Below, in pieces: positions 38,229 through 47,375 of a DNA stretch of 64,000 nt. Within the stretch, counting starts at the first letter, position 1. Each line of letters opens with the position of its first letter. The position numbers and the translations under genes were made by a program. The stretch lies in contig JASEJD010000003.1 of the NCBI GenBank assembly GCA_030016715.1, positions 1 through 64,000 on the forward strand, written 5' to 3'. A model generated the notes under the pieces. It saw nothing but the letters and a program-made list of their open reading frames with translations, searched no databases and was not told where the DNA came from. Source of the stretch: Methanobacteriaceae archaeon. GTDB taxonomy: Archaea; Methanobacteriota; Methanobacteria; Methanobacteriales; Methanobacteriaceae.

Positions 38229-38783
38229 ATGAAGGTTATTGGAGTATCAGGATTGCCTGGGTCAGGAAAAAGTGTTGTTTCCAGGATAGCGGAAACTATG
38301 GGCTTTGAAATTATTCGAATGGGGGATGTTATAAGAGAAGAAGCCCAGAGACGAGGGGAGGATGTGGGTGAAGTAGCAGTTAATTTAAGATTAGAATTTG
38401 GAAAAAATATTGTGGCTGAACGATGTGTGGAGAAAATTAAAGATATTAATGGACAAAATACACAAAAAAGGCCTAATAATAATGATAAATTTATAATAGA
38501 GGGTATTAGAAGTCCCTTTGAGGTTGATTTCTTTAAGAACAAATTTGAAAATTTCAAGGTAATTGCTGTACACTCAACACCAAAAACACGTTTTAAAAGA
38601 TTGAAAAGAAGAAAGAGATCTGATGATTCAATAGATTATGATGAATTCCTTAAAAGAGATAAAAGAGAACTAGGGTTTGGTATCGGAGATGTTATAGCCA
38701 CTTCAGATTATATGATAATCAATGAAGGTCCCTTATGGAGATACAAGAAAGCATTAAAAAATGTTTTTAAAAAATTTTCTTAG
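38229..38783 (+). CDS. UPF0200 P-loop nucleotide kinase-like protein
   Basis: The 184-residue protein has a Walker A GLPGSGKSVVSR (residues 7-18), a lid-like RLKRRKRSDDSIDYDEF stretch and the IRMGDVIREEA segment of the archaeal UPF0200 family, related to adenylate and dephospho-CoA kinases. The substrate is not proven. The start ATG at 38229 has GGTG five bases before it; the GTG at 38223 overlaps the upstream gene. Direct linkage to phosphopantoate ligase hints at coenzyme A metabolism, but archaeal dephospho-CoA kinase activity has been assigned to another family, so this is only a hint. Confidence 0.82.
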   Translation: MKVIGVSGLPGSGKSVVSRIAETMGFEIIRMGDVIREEAQRRGEDVGEVAVNLRLEFGKNIVAERCVEKIKDINGQNTQKRPNNNDKFIIEGIRSPFEVDFFKNKFENFKVIAVHSTPKTRFKRLKRRKRSDDSIDYDEFLKRDKRELGFGIGDVIATSDYMIINEGPLWRYKKALKNVFKKFS

Positions 38784-38890
38784 AAAAAGATAATACAGAT
38801 AATCATAGTAGAATCCAGAAATCTTATAGCTAACAACCTTATTGCAAGTTCCAACCCATAATTTCTAGGAGTTTAAGGAGAATAAATATT

Positions 38891-39271
38891 ATGATATCTA
38901 AATTCCAGGCCATAACACATGTACATAAAACCGAAGATATTAAAAAAGTTATTGAATCACTTAACCATATTTTCATGTATGATAACATAGTAATTGAAGA
39001 ATCAGAAATATTAATATCTGGAAGTAGAAAAGGACTTGAAGATCTTAAAGAATCATTAAAAAAACGTAAAGTAAGAGAAACAGCCAGAAAGATTCTAGAA
39101 AAGGGAATTCATAAAAATCATATAAATTTTAAATTAAGCAAGCAAGCCGCATTTGCCGGAACTCCTGTTTTACTTGATCAAGAATTATCAGCTCTTGGAG
39201 AAATCGAAGTCAAAGTTGAAACCGATGATATTGAAGGATTTATTGACTGGCTGGCACCAAGTCAAGTTTAA
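38891..39271 (+). CDS. RNA-binding domain protein of the COG1325 type
   Basis: The 126-residue protein resembles the archaeal COG1325 family, small proteins with an exosome- or ribosome-linked RNA-binding fold (related in shape to ribosomal L5). The family pattern is visible: an N-terminal FQAITHVHKTEDIKKV, a central basic helix SGSRKGLEDLKESLKKRKV, and ETARKILEKG followed by NHINFKLSKQAAFAG. No catalytic motif is present. AAGGAG precedes the ATG by about ten bases. It lies 107 bases after the UPF0200 gene and converges on the ATP-PP-loop protein gene. Confidence 0.75.
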   Translation: MISKFQAITHVHKTEDIKKVIESLNHIFMYDNIVIEESEILISGSRKGLEDLKESLKKRKVRETARKILEKGIHKNHINFKLSKQAAFAGTPVLLDQELSALGEIEVKVETDDIEGFIDWLAPSQV

Positions 39272-39290
39272 AAAACTTCTTTACAAGATA

Positions 39291-39974
39291 TTATTGTTTA
39301 TCTACCAGCCGTGCATCTTCAACCACAAGACTTCCACTATCCCCTTCCCATAGAGTTTTTGATTTTATTATTTTAATTTTCTTTTTGAACAAGGGACCGT
39401 CAAGAACCAATGTTTCTGCTTCACCACCTTCAAAGGCCAAATGTATATGATACTTACCATGTAACTTTTCCAGTACTTTAATTAAATCTTTATCGATTTT
39501 TCGCCCAAGGAAGGATTCATCAAAGCCTTCAGCAGATACACTGGTAATGATAACTTCAAAACCCAATTCAATTATCTCTAACATGTATTCCTTTGGATCA
39601 AGATGCCATAAGGGAGCATAGGATATCAATCCTAATTCTTCACATATTTTATCAATCCTTGATTTCTGATAAGTTGATGAGAGAGCACCAGAATATATTC
39701 CCTCGACACCTGCAGCTTTAAGCAGTGATAAAATATTCCTAAGATCTTCTAACTCCTTCTCCTTTTCACCTTTGGTGGCCATATTAACAATGGGAATATC
39801 CATAGCCTCAGATAAGAGATCAGTAATATGGATGTTAGGCACGTGAAACATGTATGAATGGGGATTTTCAGAGATCATTGATATTAAATATTCAACATTA
39901 TCACCACTTTTAATGGCCTTATAAATAGCCATGGTACTGTCTTTACCACCAGAAAAGAGTGCCGCTACCTTCAT
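39291..39974 (-). CDS. ATP-pyrophosphatase, diphthine-ammonia ligase (Dph6) type
   Basis: The 227-residue protein starts with the PP-loop ATPase motif FSGGKDSTMAIY (residues 6-17) and has the Dph6/COG2102 segments GEKEKELEDL, GIYSGALSSTYQKSRIDKICEELG and FEGGEAETLVLDGPLF. Dph6 adds the final amide to diphthine on translation factor EF-2. I chose the ATG at 39974, two bases after the stop codon of the upstream membrane-protein gene, because AGGAGAT lies just before it; the frame extends to 40004. It may be an in-operon passenger of the membrane-protein genes upstream. Confidence 0.85.
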   Translation of the reverse strand: MKVAALFSGGKDSTMAIYKAIKSGDNVEYLISMISENPHSYMFHVPNIHITDLLSEAMDIPIVNMATKGEKEKELEDLRNILSLLKAAGVEGIYSGALSSTYQKSRIDKICEELGLISYAPLWHLDPKEYMLEIIELGFEVIITSVSAEGFDESFLGRKIDKDLIKVLEKLHGKYHIHLAFEGGEAETLVLDGPLFKKKIKIIKSKTLWEGDSGSLVVEDARLVDKQ

Positions 39975-39976
39975 CC

Positions 39977-40774
39977 CTATCTCCTGAGCATCTTTTTTTT
40001 CCATTTTTTTATTATATCAATAATAGAATCAATAAATATCCCAGCTAAACCCACCACCACTCCAAGGAAACCACAAAATATGATTATATTCGACTTATCA
40101 GGGAGTATATTTTTAAGGTTCTGGATTTTATCCTCAACAGGACCTTCAATTTTTCCAATTACCACTTCTTCCTTCTCTATTTCAGTGATAATGTCATCAA
40201 CTTTAGATGCTTCCACATTAACAGCAATATAAACTGTGCTGTAACGAAGATTCAAGCCTCTGGTGAGCATTAACCAGTCCCTTAACTTATTGATTACCTC
40301 AACTGGTCTGCTACCTTCCTTAATATTAATTTGAAGAGTATCACTGGATAAAAATTTGGCAGAACTAATATTAGTGTTGGTTATGGGGATACGTTCCTCC
40401 ACATAGGAAAGCCACTGGCTGGGAATAGGATCTGTTTTAACCAGCATACCTTTACTCTGCACACTTTTAACACCATCAATAGCTTCTGTGTCACTTATAA
40501 ATTTTTCAACATCTCTTTCTGCTGATATCTCCACATTTATGGTTTCCTGACCACCTGATGACCACATATACACACCACGGGCCATGTCAGGTATATCATC
40601 CATTACAGGTGAGATAAAAAATGCACCACCAACAGCTCCAACAGTAAATCCTAAAAATATTACAAATAAAAAATTCTTTTTACCTATAATAGGAGTTAGA
40701 AGGGCGGTTGAAAAAATAAATACCATTAGGATAATAAAAAGTACTATCATTATCACTGATACAATTGTGTCCAT
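39977..40774 (-). CDS. Conserved membrane protein with large external loop, unknown function
   Basis: The protein has two N-terminal membrane spans (about residues 6-28 and 35-55), a soluble mixed alpha/beta region of about 155 residues and a C-terminal span (about 232-252) ending in a basic tail. The soluble part is probably outside the membrane. I do not recognise a named domain. Its start is either the ATG at 40774 or a TTG at 40783 that overlaps the stop codon of the PepSY gene; neither has a clear ribosome binding site. It is part of a three-gene string with the PepSY protein and the Dph6-type enzyme. Confidence 0.68.
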   Translation of the reverse strand: MDTIVSVIMIVLFIILMVFIFSTALLTPIIGKKNFLFVIFLGFTVGAVGGAFFISPVMDDIPDMARGVYMWSSGGQETINVEISAERDVEKFISDTEAIDGVKSVQSKGMLVKTDPIPSQWLSYVEERIPITNTNISSAKFLSSDTLQINIKEGSRPVEVINKLRDWLMLTRGLNLRYSTVYIAVNVEASKVDDIITEIEKEEVVIGKIEGPVEDKIQNLKNILPDKSNIIIFCGFLGVVVGLAGIFIDSIIDIIKKWKKKMLRR

Positions 40775-40779
40775 TGTTT

Positions 40780-41205
40780 TCAACTCTGTATATTATCTTG
40801 AAGTTGTTTTGTTGCCACTATACTTCCATTTTCAGCATCTACATATACTTCTTTTTCTACTTTCTCATTTTTTAAGAGAGGCACAATCCATACTTGAATT
40901 TCCTTATTATTAATATTTATTGTTCCCTGTGTAGGTTCTCCAGTTGTGTATCCTGGTTCTTCGGCTATTCTCTGGGCTTGTTCCTTGGTAATTTTAAAAT
41001 CAGTATTGTTTGTATCGTTAGTATTATTGGTGGAATTAGGTTGTGGAAATGGCATGGTCTGAACTGTTGAGGGCTGTTCTGTCTGGTTAACTATTTGTAC
41101 TTCTGGTGTTGATTGAAAAGGGCCATAAGCATATATAAGTATTATAAGTATTATAACTCCAACAGCTATTAAAGCTTTTTTTTCCCAAGTAAGTTCCAGA
41201 TCCAT
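40780..41205 (-). CDS. Membrane-anchored PepSY-domain protein
   Basis: The 141-residue protein has one N-terminal span (about 10-27), a Thr/Asn/Pro-rich linker with sequons such as NST and NNT, and a PepSY domain (about 70-138) recognisable from ITKEQAQRIAEE, YTTGEPTQGTI and VYVDAENGSIV. PepSY domains occur in protease propeptides and as peptidase inhibitors at the cell surface. It lies between the prepilin-like operon (140 bases upstream) and the membrane protein downstream, with which it overlaps. A role in controlling surface proteolysis or assembly is plausible but unproven. Confidence 0.8.
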   Translation of the reverse strand: MDLELTWEKKALIAVGVIILIILIYAYGPFQSTPEVQIVNQTEQPSTVQTMPFPQPNSTNNTNDTNNTDFKITKEQAQRIAEEPGYTTGEPTQGTININNKEIQVWIVPLLKNEKVEKEVYVDAENGSIVATKQLQDNIQS

Positions 41206-41345
41206 TTAAACACCATAAATTTTCTTAAAATACTTGTTTTCAAATTGTTAAATAGATTTTGGTTTAAATCTTAAAATAGTTTCTATTGGTAATTCATTAA
41301 AGAATCTTAAAATAAATTTTTATTAATAAGTTAAGTAATTATTGG

Positions 41346-41747
41346 CTATAATTGGGTTATGGTAATGGTGCCATTATTATTTCTAATAGTATAAATATTA
41401 CCTGAACTTAGAGTTGCTGATGTTATATTTATGCGGGGAATTAATCTGATACTGGTAGTTCGGCCTTGATAAGCTACATTTACATAGCCATTACTGGTTA
41501 CATCAGCAGTCATATCCAAATCAGATGTGGCGGGCATGGTTAAATTTACGGCATAACCTCTTCCATTGATATATACTGTGTTAATAGCTTCAGCTATCCT
41601 CTCACCTACCATACGTGCCCTTCCAAACTCTGCAGTCTGAGTTTTTTCGGTTCCGCCGGTGATTAAGGCAACGAAGCTCCCCATTATAATCATTGCTATT
41701 AGGGTGGCAAATAATAAGTCTACGCTTACTTGTCCTTTGGAGTCCAT
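41346..41747 (-). CDS. Prepilin-like protein with class III signal peptide (Asp at +5)
   Basis: The 133-residue protein begins MDSKGQVSVDLLFATLIA: a short charged leader, cleavage expected after the glycine, and a QVSVD start of the hydrophobic helix. The usual glutamate at +5 is replaced by aspartate. The rest is a small beta-rich domain with many Thr and Asn. GTGAT lies four bases before the ATG. It is the last of four consecutive surface genes and should be processed by the A24 peptidase at 47867-49033. Confidence 0.8.
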   Translation of the reverse strand: MDSKGQVSVDLLFATLIAMIIMGSFVALITGGTEKTQTAEFGRARMVGERIAEAINTVYINGRGYAVNLTMPATSDLDMTADVTSNGYVNVAYQGRTTSIRLIPRINITSATLSSGNIYTIRNNNGTITITQL

Positions 41748-41763
41748 TTATATCACTCTAAGA

Positions 41764-42804
41764 TTAATTTTGATAACTTTGTTGTAAATTAAATAAATTA
41801 CGATAGATTACAGAAAGATAAAATGTTGAACCAGTTGGATCTGCGATGGGTTGATTCCTAACAGTGATGGTATATCCTATTATATTCCTGAAATATTCAT
41901 GATCCACCCGTGATATATCTGGCCGGCCATGATCCTCCAATAGTGGATCACCAATTATAAAAGTACTCATTCTTACTGATTGGGGGCTGGTTGAACTAGT
42001 ATTAGTTCTGTTTTCTAACCGGTCAAAGAAAGATAAACCATAGGGGTCTGGCACGTAATATGGCCGGGGCGTAATGTTACTGGGGTTGTTAGTTCCATTT
42101 AAACATTCCCATAAATAGTTTAATCTGATTAAATCTCTATCCACAGTTTCATCAAAACGATAATTTCTACCTGTAACAGGAGAAAACTCATAATAAGGAT
42201 ATTTGAATATAACATTACTAAATCTCTGTTTGGATTTTATCCAAATATATGGATCTTCCATTCCTTCCAATGAAACATAGGAGGATATGGGAGGAGTAAC
42301 CCCTTCATATACTTGGTCTTTTTGTTCGACTCTAATAGGGATGCCTCCCCTAACATTAACATAAAAACCAAAAGGATCATCCTGAGTAATAGTAACATCA
42401 TTCAGATTAAAGGTTTGATTGGTATAGTTATTAATAGGTATATTGTTTATGAATATCTGGCGTCCAGTTTGGTTTTCCAATTCTCTGCAACTGGCAATTA
42501 CATTGACATTCAATGAATTTACAATGTTTTGACGGATATTTGATTTACTATCTGTGAAAAATTTTTTATTATCAATAACATATCTTGTTGCATTATATGC
42601 TGAATTTCTACCAGAATCTGCAGCAGCTTTTTGAATGAAACCAAATACATTGGTAGCTGTGTTATAGGTAACATCCCCTCCTATGGCAATGTTGGCAAGT
42701 GTATTAGCTTCATTTACTATTTCAGCATAGTTTATAGCTATAACAAGAACGGGTATTAATAATAGAACAGTTAATGGGCTGAATACATATCCTTTATTAT
42801 CCAT
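41764..42804 (-). CDS. Prepilin-like secreted protein (KG-Y start)
   Basis: The 346-residue protein starts MDNKGYVFSPLTVLLLIP: a leader like that of its neighbours but with Y at +1 and no acidic residue at +5. A single hydrophobic helix (about 6-26) is followed by a large Asn/Thr-rich outside domain with several NxT/NxS sequons (NYT, NQT, NRT). The tight spacing (16 bases to the next gene, 10 to the previous) and strong GAGGGGAT ribosome binding site show co-expression with the other surface genes. No named domain is recognised. It could be a minor pilin or an envelope protein inserted by the same pathway. Confidence 0.72.
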   Translation of the reverse strand: MDNKGYVFSPLTVLLLIPVLVIAINYAEIVNEANTLANIAIGGDVTYNTATNVFGFIQKAAADSGRNSAYNATRYVIDNKKFFTDSKSNIRQNIVNSLNVNVIASCRELENQTGRQIFINNIPINNYTNQTFNLNDVTITQDDPFGFYVNVRGGIPIRVEQKDQVYEGVTPPISSYVSLEGMEDPYIWIKSKQRFSNVIFKYPYYEFSPVTGRNYRFDETVDRDLIRLNYLWECLNGTNNPSNITPRPYYVPDPYGLSFFDRLENRTNTSSTSPQSVRMSTFIIGDPLLEDHGRPDISRVDHEYFRNIIGYTITVRNQPIADPTGSTFYLSVIYRNLFNLQQSYQN

Positions 42805-42814
42805 TTTTATCCCC

Positions 42815-44917
42815 TCATTGCCTCCATAAATCTAACCTTACTGGGAGATTATTAGGTAAGTCTCCAGTATATAATGCTTCACTACGCAGAAGATTAGGAT
42901 CAACAGTGTAACCTGATTCAATTAATGCTTGGGTAAGATTATTAAGAGCATTTTGTTGAGCAGTTGCAGCATCATTTGCATAGGATGTTGCCCATAGATT
43001 TGCTAAAAATTCAGGGTATAAAACCGCTATACGGGTACCAGAAAATATTTCTGCATTTCCATTATAGTCACCTGATTCCCAGTAATTGGTTGGTCCAGTA
43101 ACAATGGTTCGTAGTAAGTATGTTCCAGGCTTTAGTGTATAGTTACCAGAAGTTCCATTAGTGAATACCTTATTACCACCTGCATCAATTGAAGCTAGAT
43201 TTAAGTAGTAAGGAATGGTTGAACTGGTTGGATATAGATCTCTCCAATTAGTTCCTTGTCGAACCTGCACTCTTAAACTTCGAGTATCAACACCAGGACC
43301 TAAAAAGAGGTAAACTTCTTTTGCACCCTCTTCAATAGTAAATGATCTATCCTGAGTCTGAGTGTTTGTATTTGCTTGATAACTGTTATATGGGAAATTT
43401 TCCCATCTTATAGGTAGTCGGGTGTAGCTAACTGTAGTGTAACAATCAACTAGGCCTACAAAATCATAATCATTGCTGGGTACTTGATCCCAAATAGTGA
43501 TTCTTACCCTATTATGACCAGCCTTTAAACGGTTTCCAATATAAAGGGTGCCTGGAATATTTCCATAACCATCACTACGGGCACTATATGTACCTCCATC
43601 AAAATTAAATGAACAAAAAACAGTTTGCCATCTTGTACCATCCCATACTTCTACCATTGCATTGTCAGTACCACCGTAAATGTTCATATATACAGCTGCA
43701 TCAAGTACACGTATATTATCACTAGGTAAATCAAATTCTTGGATTATACTTACCGCTGATCCATGACCTGTACCAGATACTCCTGGTAAATTAGTTATAA
43801 CAAAAGGCGTACCATCATCAAAATTATCAAGTTCATTTCTATTATTCACAAATGTATTCCAGTTCATAACTCTTCGATTGGTAAATGATGTGACTGTTGC
43901 TGTGTCTAAATCATAGATTCGTCCATACTCATTTGCCTGGCCATCACCACTTAAATCCTGAGGATCTGGAACAGCCAATCCAGCAGAATCATTAAAATCG
44001 AATCTTTCATTTAAAATTCCTTTAGGAACCCTAAATGTGGTTGTATAATTACCGATAATTGAAAACCAGGGTAGATTGTATCTAGTAAGACTTGACCCGG
44101 AACTCATATTCAAAAAATTTACGTAATAATTGTTTATACCCGGTGCTAAATGCGCTGGATTGATAATTCCTTGATAATTGTACATCCGGGTTGTTGTACT
44201 GGGCCTACGATTTAAGAAAGTGAATTGGTTAGGATTGGCCATGTAATTGTTCCCATTTATGTTAGTTCTAGCTCCAAAAGATGCTAAGTTACTTTCTGCA
44301 CTGGAACCAATAAGGAAATAACCCCCAGTAATAGTTGAACCTTGAGGAATAGAAAATGCAATATTTTGAGCTGAAGAACCACCGCCCCAAAAAGGTCGGC
44401 TATATAAACCATAACTTCTCCAAGGTTCGAAATTGGTAAGCCAGTTATGGAAATTCCATAGAGTAGTGGTTACATTAGCCTGTTGGTCTTCAAATTCTGC
44501 TTTTTCAACTTTATACCAGGCTCGTCCCATCCATCCTTCACGAGGACCAGATATGACCTCTACACGTGATGCTACATCATTTGCCACAAAGAGACCCCTA
44601 TTATTCTCTACAGATGGAAAATTAGATAAAGTTAGTCTGTAACCAATATTAGAAGGAATTAAGTAGTTAAGTGAGGAACTTATCAAGTTTTCAGCTTGAG
44701 TGGTATTTCCGGCTTGATAATATACTGCAGCAGTGTACAATGTCCCATCATACTGCATCACCCTCAAAGCATCTGCTGCAATAGTCTCAAGTCGCTGCTG
44801 ATCCTGTCCTGCAAAGTTAGGAACTACATAGTAGGTCATTAAAGCTGCACTAATAACTATAAATATGGAAACTGCAAGTACAGCATCAGTAGTGAATATT
44901 AAACCTTTTTCATCCAT
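42815..44917 (-). CDS. Large surface protein with prepilin-like leader, candidate tip adhesin
   Basis: The 700-residue protein starts MDEKGLIFTTDAVLAVSIF: KG cleavage point, hydrophobic helix with an aspartate at +6. The remainder, about 660 residues, is outside and beta-rich, with several jelly-roll-like blocks (for example TLYIGNRLKAGHNRVRITIW and SFTIEEGAKEVYLFLG) that resemble carbohydrate- or ligand-binding modules. Aromatic residues are abundant. The length far exceeds ordinary pilins (100-200), so it is more like a large tip or adhesin subunit. It lies 4 bases after the 297-residue gene. GGTGAT lies three bases before the ATG. Confidence 0.75.
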   Translation of the reverse strand: MDEKGLIFTTDAVLAVSIFIVISAALMTYYVVPNFAGQDQQRLETIAADALRVMQYDGTLYTAAVYYQAGNTTQAENLISSSLNYLIPSNIGYRLTLSNFPSVENNRGLFVANDVASRVEVISGPREGWMGRAWYKVEKAEFEDQQANVTTTLWNFHNWLTNFEPWRSYGLYSRPFWGGGSSAQNIAFSIPQGSTITGGYFLIGSSAESNLASFGARTNINGNNYMANPNQFTFLNRRPSTTTRMYNYQGIINPAHLAPGINNYYVNFLNMSSGSSLTRYNLPWFSIIGNYTTTFRVPKGILNERFDFNDSAGLAVPDPQDLSGDGQANEYGRIYDLDTATVTSFTNRRVMNWNTFVNNRNELDNFDDGTPFVITNLPGVSGTGHGSAVSIIQEFDLPSDNIRVLDAAVYMNIYGGTDNAMVEVWDGTRWQTVFCSFNFDGGTYSARSDGYGNIPGTLYIGNRLKAGHNRVRITIWDQVPSNDYDFVGLVDCYTTVSYTRLPIRWENFPYNSYQANTNTQTQDRSFTIEEGAKEVYLFLGPGVDTRSLRVQVRQGTNWRDLYPTSSTIPYYLNLASIDAGGNKVFTNGTSGNYTLKPGTYLLRTIVTGPTNYWESGDYNGNAEIFSGTRIAVLYPEFLANLWATSYANDAATAQQNALNNLTQALIESGYTVDPNLLRSEALYTGDLPNNLPVRLDLWRQ

Positions 44918-44921
44918 TTAA

Positions 44922-45815
44922 TCACCTAACCCATATATAAAAAACAAATCTGCCCAGTATAGGTCTAGCAGAATCAATATTAACCTCAGTTGAGGGGGTT
45001 CCTTTAGGAACTTGAATAATGTAAACATCCATAGTACTTCCCGGAGCACTGGCAACTTTTCCCAGTACTACACTATTAGGTAATAAATCGGTTTGATTTT
45101 GCAAAATACTTTGGGGTTCAATCTTCCTGGTCAACTCAGTTAGAGGGAAATCTCTTTCTCTTACTATTTCAACTCCATTAATAATCACTTGAGCTGATGA
45201 GATTCCATTATTATCTATAACTACATAATAATCAAAGGCATTATTATATGCAATATTAGTTTTGAAGGGATTTGGTGGGCTTGTAAAATCTCTTGGTTGC
45301 CTAGTTCCCCTAATTCCAACTCCCTCTGACACTATCTCAAATTTAGCTAGTCTTACCAGTCTTTCTATTCTTGCAATATTCTGAGCTGAAGTATTATAAG
45401 TACCTAATGTATAATATGGGGCATTAGTTTGAGCGTTAGTAATATTTATGAAGTATCCATACTCTGGACCTACCAAATCCTGCATAACAGACGTGTTCAA
45501 TGCTCCCAGTTTATAGGGGGATATATCATTTTCATCTGGTGCCTGTGTTCTGTCATTAAATTTGGCTATTCCTACCACTGACGGATTTCCGGTTTGTTCC
45601 CAGTTATTAGGTGTTCCAGATGTCTCAAGTAATGTACTCACTGTATCTGCTCCAACTCTTTCCAGAGAGCTTTGGAAAACACCTTCCTGTGATAGATAAA
45701 AAACATTATCCATATTTGCTGCAGCCATACCCAATAATATGGTAATAGGTATTAATGCTATCAATAGATCTAATGAAAACACATAACCATCTGAATCATC
45801 AGCTATTTTTCTCAA
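44922..45815 (-). CDS. Prepilin-like secreted protein, first gene of the surface operon
   Basis: The 297-residue protein begins with a longer leader (MRKIADDSDG) and the segment YVFSLDLLIALIPITILLG, with cleavage expected after the glycine and aspartate at +6, as in the 700-residue neighbour. The rest is a soluble outside domain rich in Asn and Thr. The start is TTG with GAGAGGGG seven bases upstream. It heads the four-gene operon (45815 to 41346) and is divergent from another prepilin gene with a 139-base shared promoter region. Confidence 0.74.
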   Translation of the reverse strand: MRKIADDSDGYVFSLDLLIALIPITILLGMAAANMDNVFYLSQEGVFQSSLERVGADTVSTLLETSGTPNNWEQTGNPSVVGIAKFNDRTQAPDENDISPYKLGALNTSVMQDLVGPEYGYFINITNAQTNAPYYTLGTYNTSAQNIARIERLVRLAKFEIVSEGVGIRGTRQPRDFTSPPNPFKTNIAYNNAFDYYVVIDNNGISSAQVIINGVEIVRERDFPLTELTRKIEPQSILQNQTDLLPNSVVLGKVASAPGSTMDVYIIQVPKGTPSTEVNIDSARPILGRFVFYIWVR

Positions 45816-45871
45816 TATCTGTCCCCTCTCATCATTATCACAAATATAATTGGATCATTATATATTTAACA

Positions 45872-45885
45872 ACATTTATATAACT
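45872..45885. promoter_or_regulatory. Divergent promoter region of two prepilin units
   Basis: On the minus strand AGTTATATAAATGT lies about 57-70 bases before the TTG at 45815 and fits a TATA box. On the plus strand CGAAATTTTTATAC (about 45917-45930) lies about 25 bases before the ATG at 45955, so that transcript should have almost no leader. The two units may be regulated together. Confidence 0.45.
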
Positions 45886-45954
45886 TTCCTTCTAAATAAT
45901 AGATTATATATTTTTTCGAAATTTTTATACAAAAAATATTATTGATGGATTGCT

Positions 45955-46338
45955 ATGGATATTAAAGCTCAAATTTCAGCAGAATATATACTTCTGGTAG
46001 GTTTTATTCTAGTTATAGTCTTAATTTTTGCTTCCTATGTTGGAGAACAAAATGAATTAAATTCAGTGATGACTGCTGCAAAACAGGGTGCTAGTGATGC
46101 TTTAGCAGAACTTTCATTTTCAGATCGGAGTCTGCAGCCGGTAAGAGTTCTGGATATGACATTAACTGGAAACCAAAATAAAACTATTCAAATACGATTA
46201 TCTAGAACTATATCAGAGGCAAATAAAAATTTTGTTAGAAATAGAAGTCTGGTTTCAATTCAACAATTAGGATACACCCGTGAAGATAATGCCATTGTAA
46301 CAGGTAGATTTAGATTTAATGTAACAATCACGCCTTAG
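45955..46338 (+). CDS. Archaeal type IV pilin-like protein with canonical class III signal
   Basis: The 127-residue protein starts MDIKAQISAEYILLVGFIL: a KA cleavage point and the textbook QxSxEY motif with glutamate at +5. The hydrophobic helix spans about 5-27 and the rest is a compact domain rich in Asn, Gln and Arg. This is the best pilin candidate of the set with the one at 47376-47801. It points away from the four-gene surface operon. The signal should be cut by the A24 peptidase encoded 1.5 kb further on. Confidence 0.85.
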   Translation: MDIKAQISAEYILLVGFILVIVLIFASYVGEQNELNSVMTAAKQGASDALAELSFSDRSLQPVRVLDMTLTGNQNKTIQIRLSRTISEANKNFVRNRSLVSIQQLGYTREDNAIVTGRFRFNVTITP

Positions 46339-46371
46339 CTATTCCAGAATATACTATTTCTAAATAATAAT

Positions 46372-47277
46372 CTATGATAAAGATACCTTTTCAATTATTT
46401 TAACTGGCTTATTACCATTCATACTTAATATTCCACTTTCGATTTGAACTTTAACCCATTCATTCTCTTTCACGTCAATATTATTTGTTTCAACCACGTA
46501 GATATCGGGTTTCACATTGGATCTAATATCATAGTCCACCCTAACATAAGCTGTATTCTTACCCAGTTCAATCACCTGACCGTAGGTGAAATCGCGATGA
46601 TATCTTATTCTGAAGATGAGATATACCACAGTTACCAAGATTACTGCAAATATTAAAATGGTAAAGGAGGGCATTAATTGGAAGGGAAAGGCCATGGTGA
46701 GGGATGCACTATTTCCAACTAGAACTAGAATTATACCTACAGCCACGTACATCAAGAAGAAGTCCCGGTAGGCATTGAAATCTTCAGCATACATTAATTT
46801 AATCTTTTTATATAGAAGATACCATAAAAGGCCAATTAGTAGAACAGCTAAGAGTCCGTACAGTATCAATGATAAAAAACGGAAGATATATAGTATTGAG
46901 ATTACCAGGAATAATCCAGAGATGAGTTGAAGTTTAAGTACGGTGTTTTCTTTTTCTTTTGAGCTGAATTTATCCAATGCAGGAAATCCAATTTTTTCTG
47001 CAACTTCATTGGTTTTAGATGGCTCTGTTTTTGTTTTTTCTGATGTGGAGCCTGTTTTTGAAACTGATGATACTTTTTCTTTAACCTTATTAACATCAAT
47101 GTTGGATAACTTCTCTTCAATTTTAGATTCCTTTTTTATACGTGAAATATCTTCTTTAACCTTACCAGTGTCAATTCCTCGTATATGTTGAGGAATTCGA
47201 GTTATTTCAATTATAATTGTCCCTATTAGATTGAAAAGTCTTATAATTATCTCACCAAATTTTGCAAATATACGCAT
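46372..47277 (-). CDS. DUF2101 membrane protein
   Basis: The protein has a charged N-terminal part with a helical region (about 40-105, rich in Lys, Glu and Ser, likely coiled coil), then four or five hydrophobic spans (about 115-160 and 170-220) and a C-terminal soluble domain of about 80 residues with NTAYVRVDYDIR. This is the DUF2101 arrangement known from methanogens, function unknown. The C-terminal domain resembles OB-like membrane-protein tails of the NfeD type in layout. I prefer the ATG at 47277, with GAGG six bases upstream, over a TTG at 47289. Position inside the pilin island suggests an assembly role. Confidence 0.75.
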   Translation of the reverse strand: MRIFAKFGEIIIRLFNLIGTIIIEITRIPQHIRGIDTGKVKEDISRIKKESKIEEKLSNIDVNKVKEKVSSVSKTGSTSEKTKTEPSKTNEVAEKIGFPALDKFSSKEKENTVLKLQLISGLFLVISILYIFRFLSLILYGLLAVLLIGLLWYLLYKKIKLMYAEDFNAYRDFFLMYVAVGIILVLVGNSASLTMAFPFQLMPSFTILIFAVILVTVVYLIFRIRYHRDFTYGQVIELGKNTAYVRVDYDIRSNVKPDIYVVETNNIDVKENEWVKVQIESGILSMNGNKPVKIIEKVSLS

Positions 47278-47375
47278 CTTGACCCTCAATAATATTGTTA
47301 CTTATTCCAACATAATTATTATGAATTAAAAAATTTATATTTTTTGTATTTAAAAGGATTAACCTTTAGACTAGT

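Noticed and set aside
46444-47191. Plus-strand ORFs within the DUF2101 gene
   Set aside because: They lie opposite a gene with clear membrane topology and a ribosome binding site; no motif supports them.
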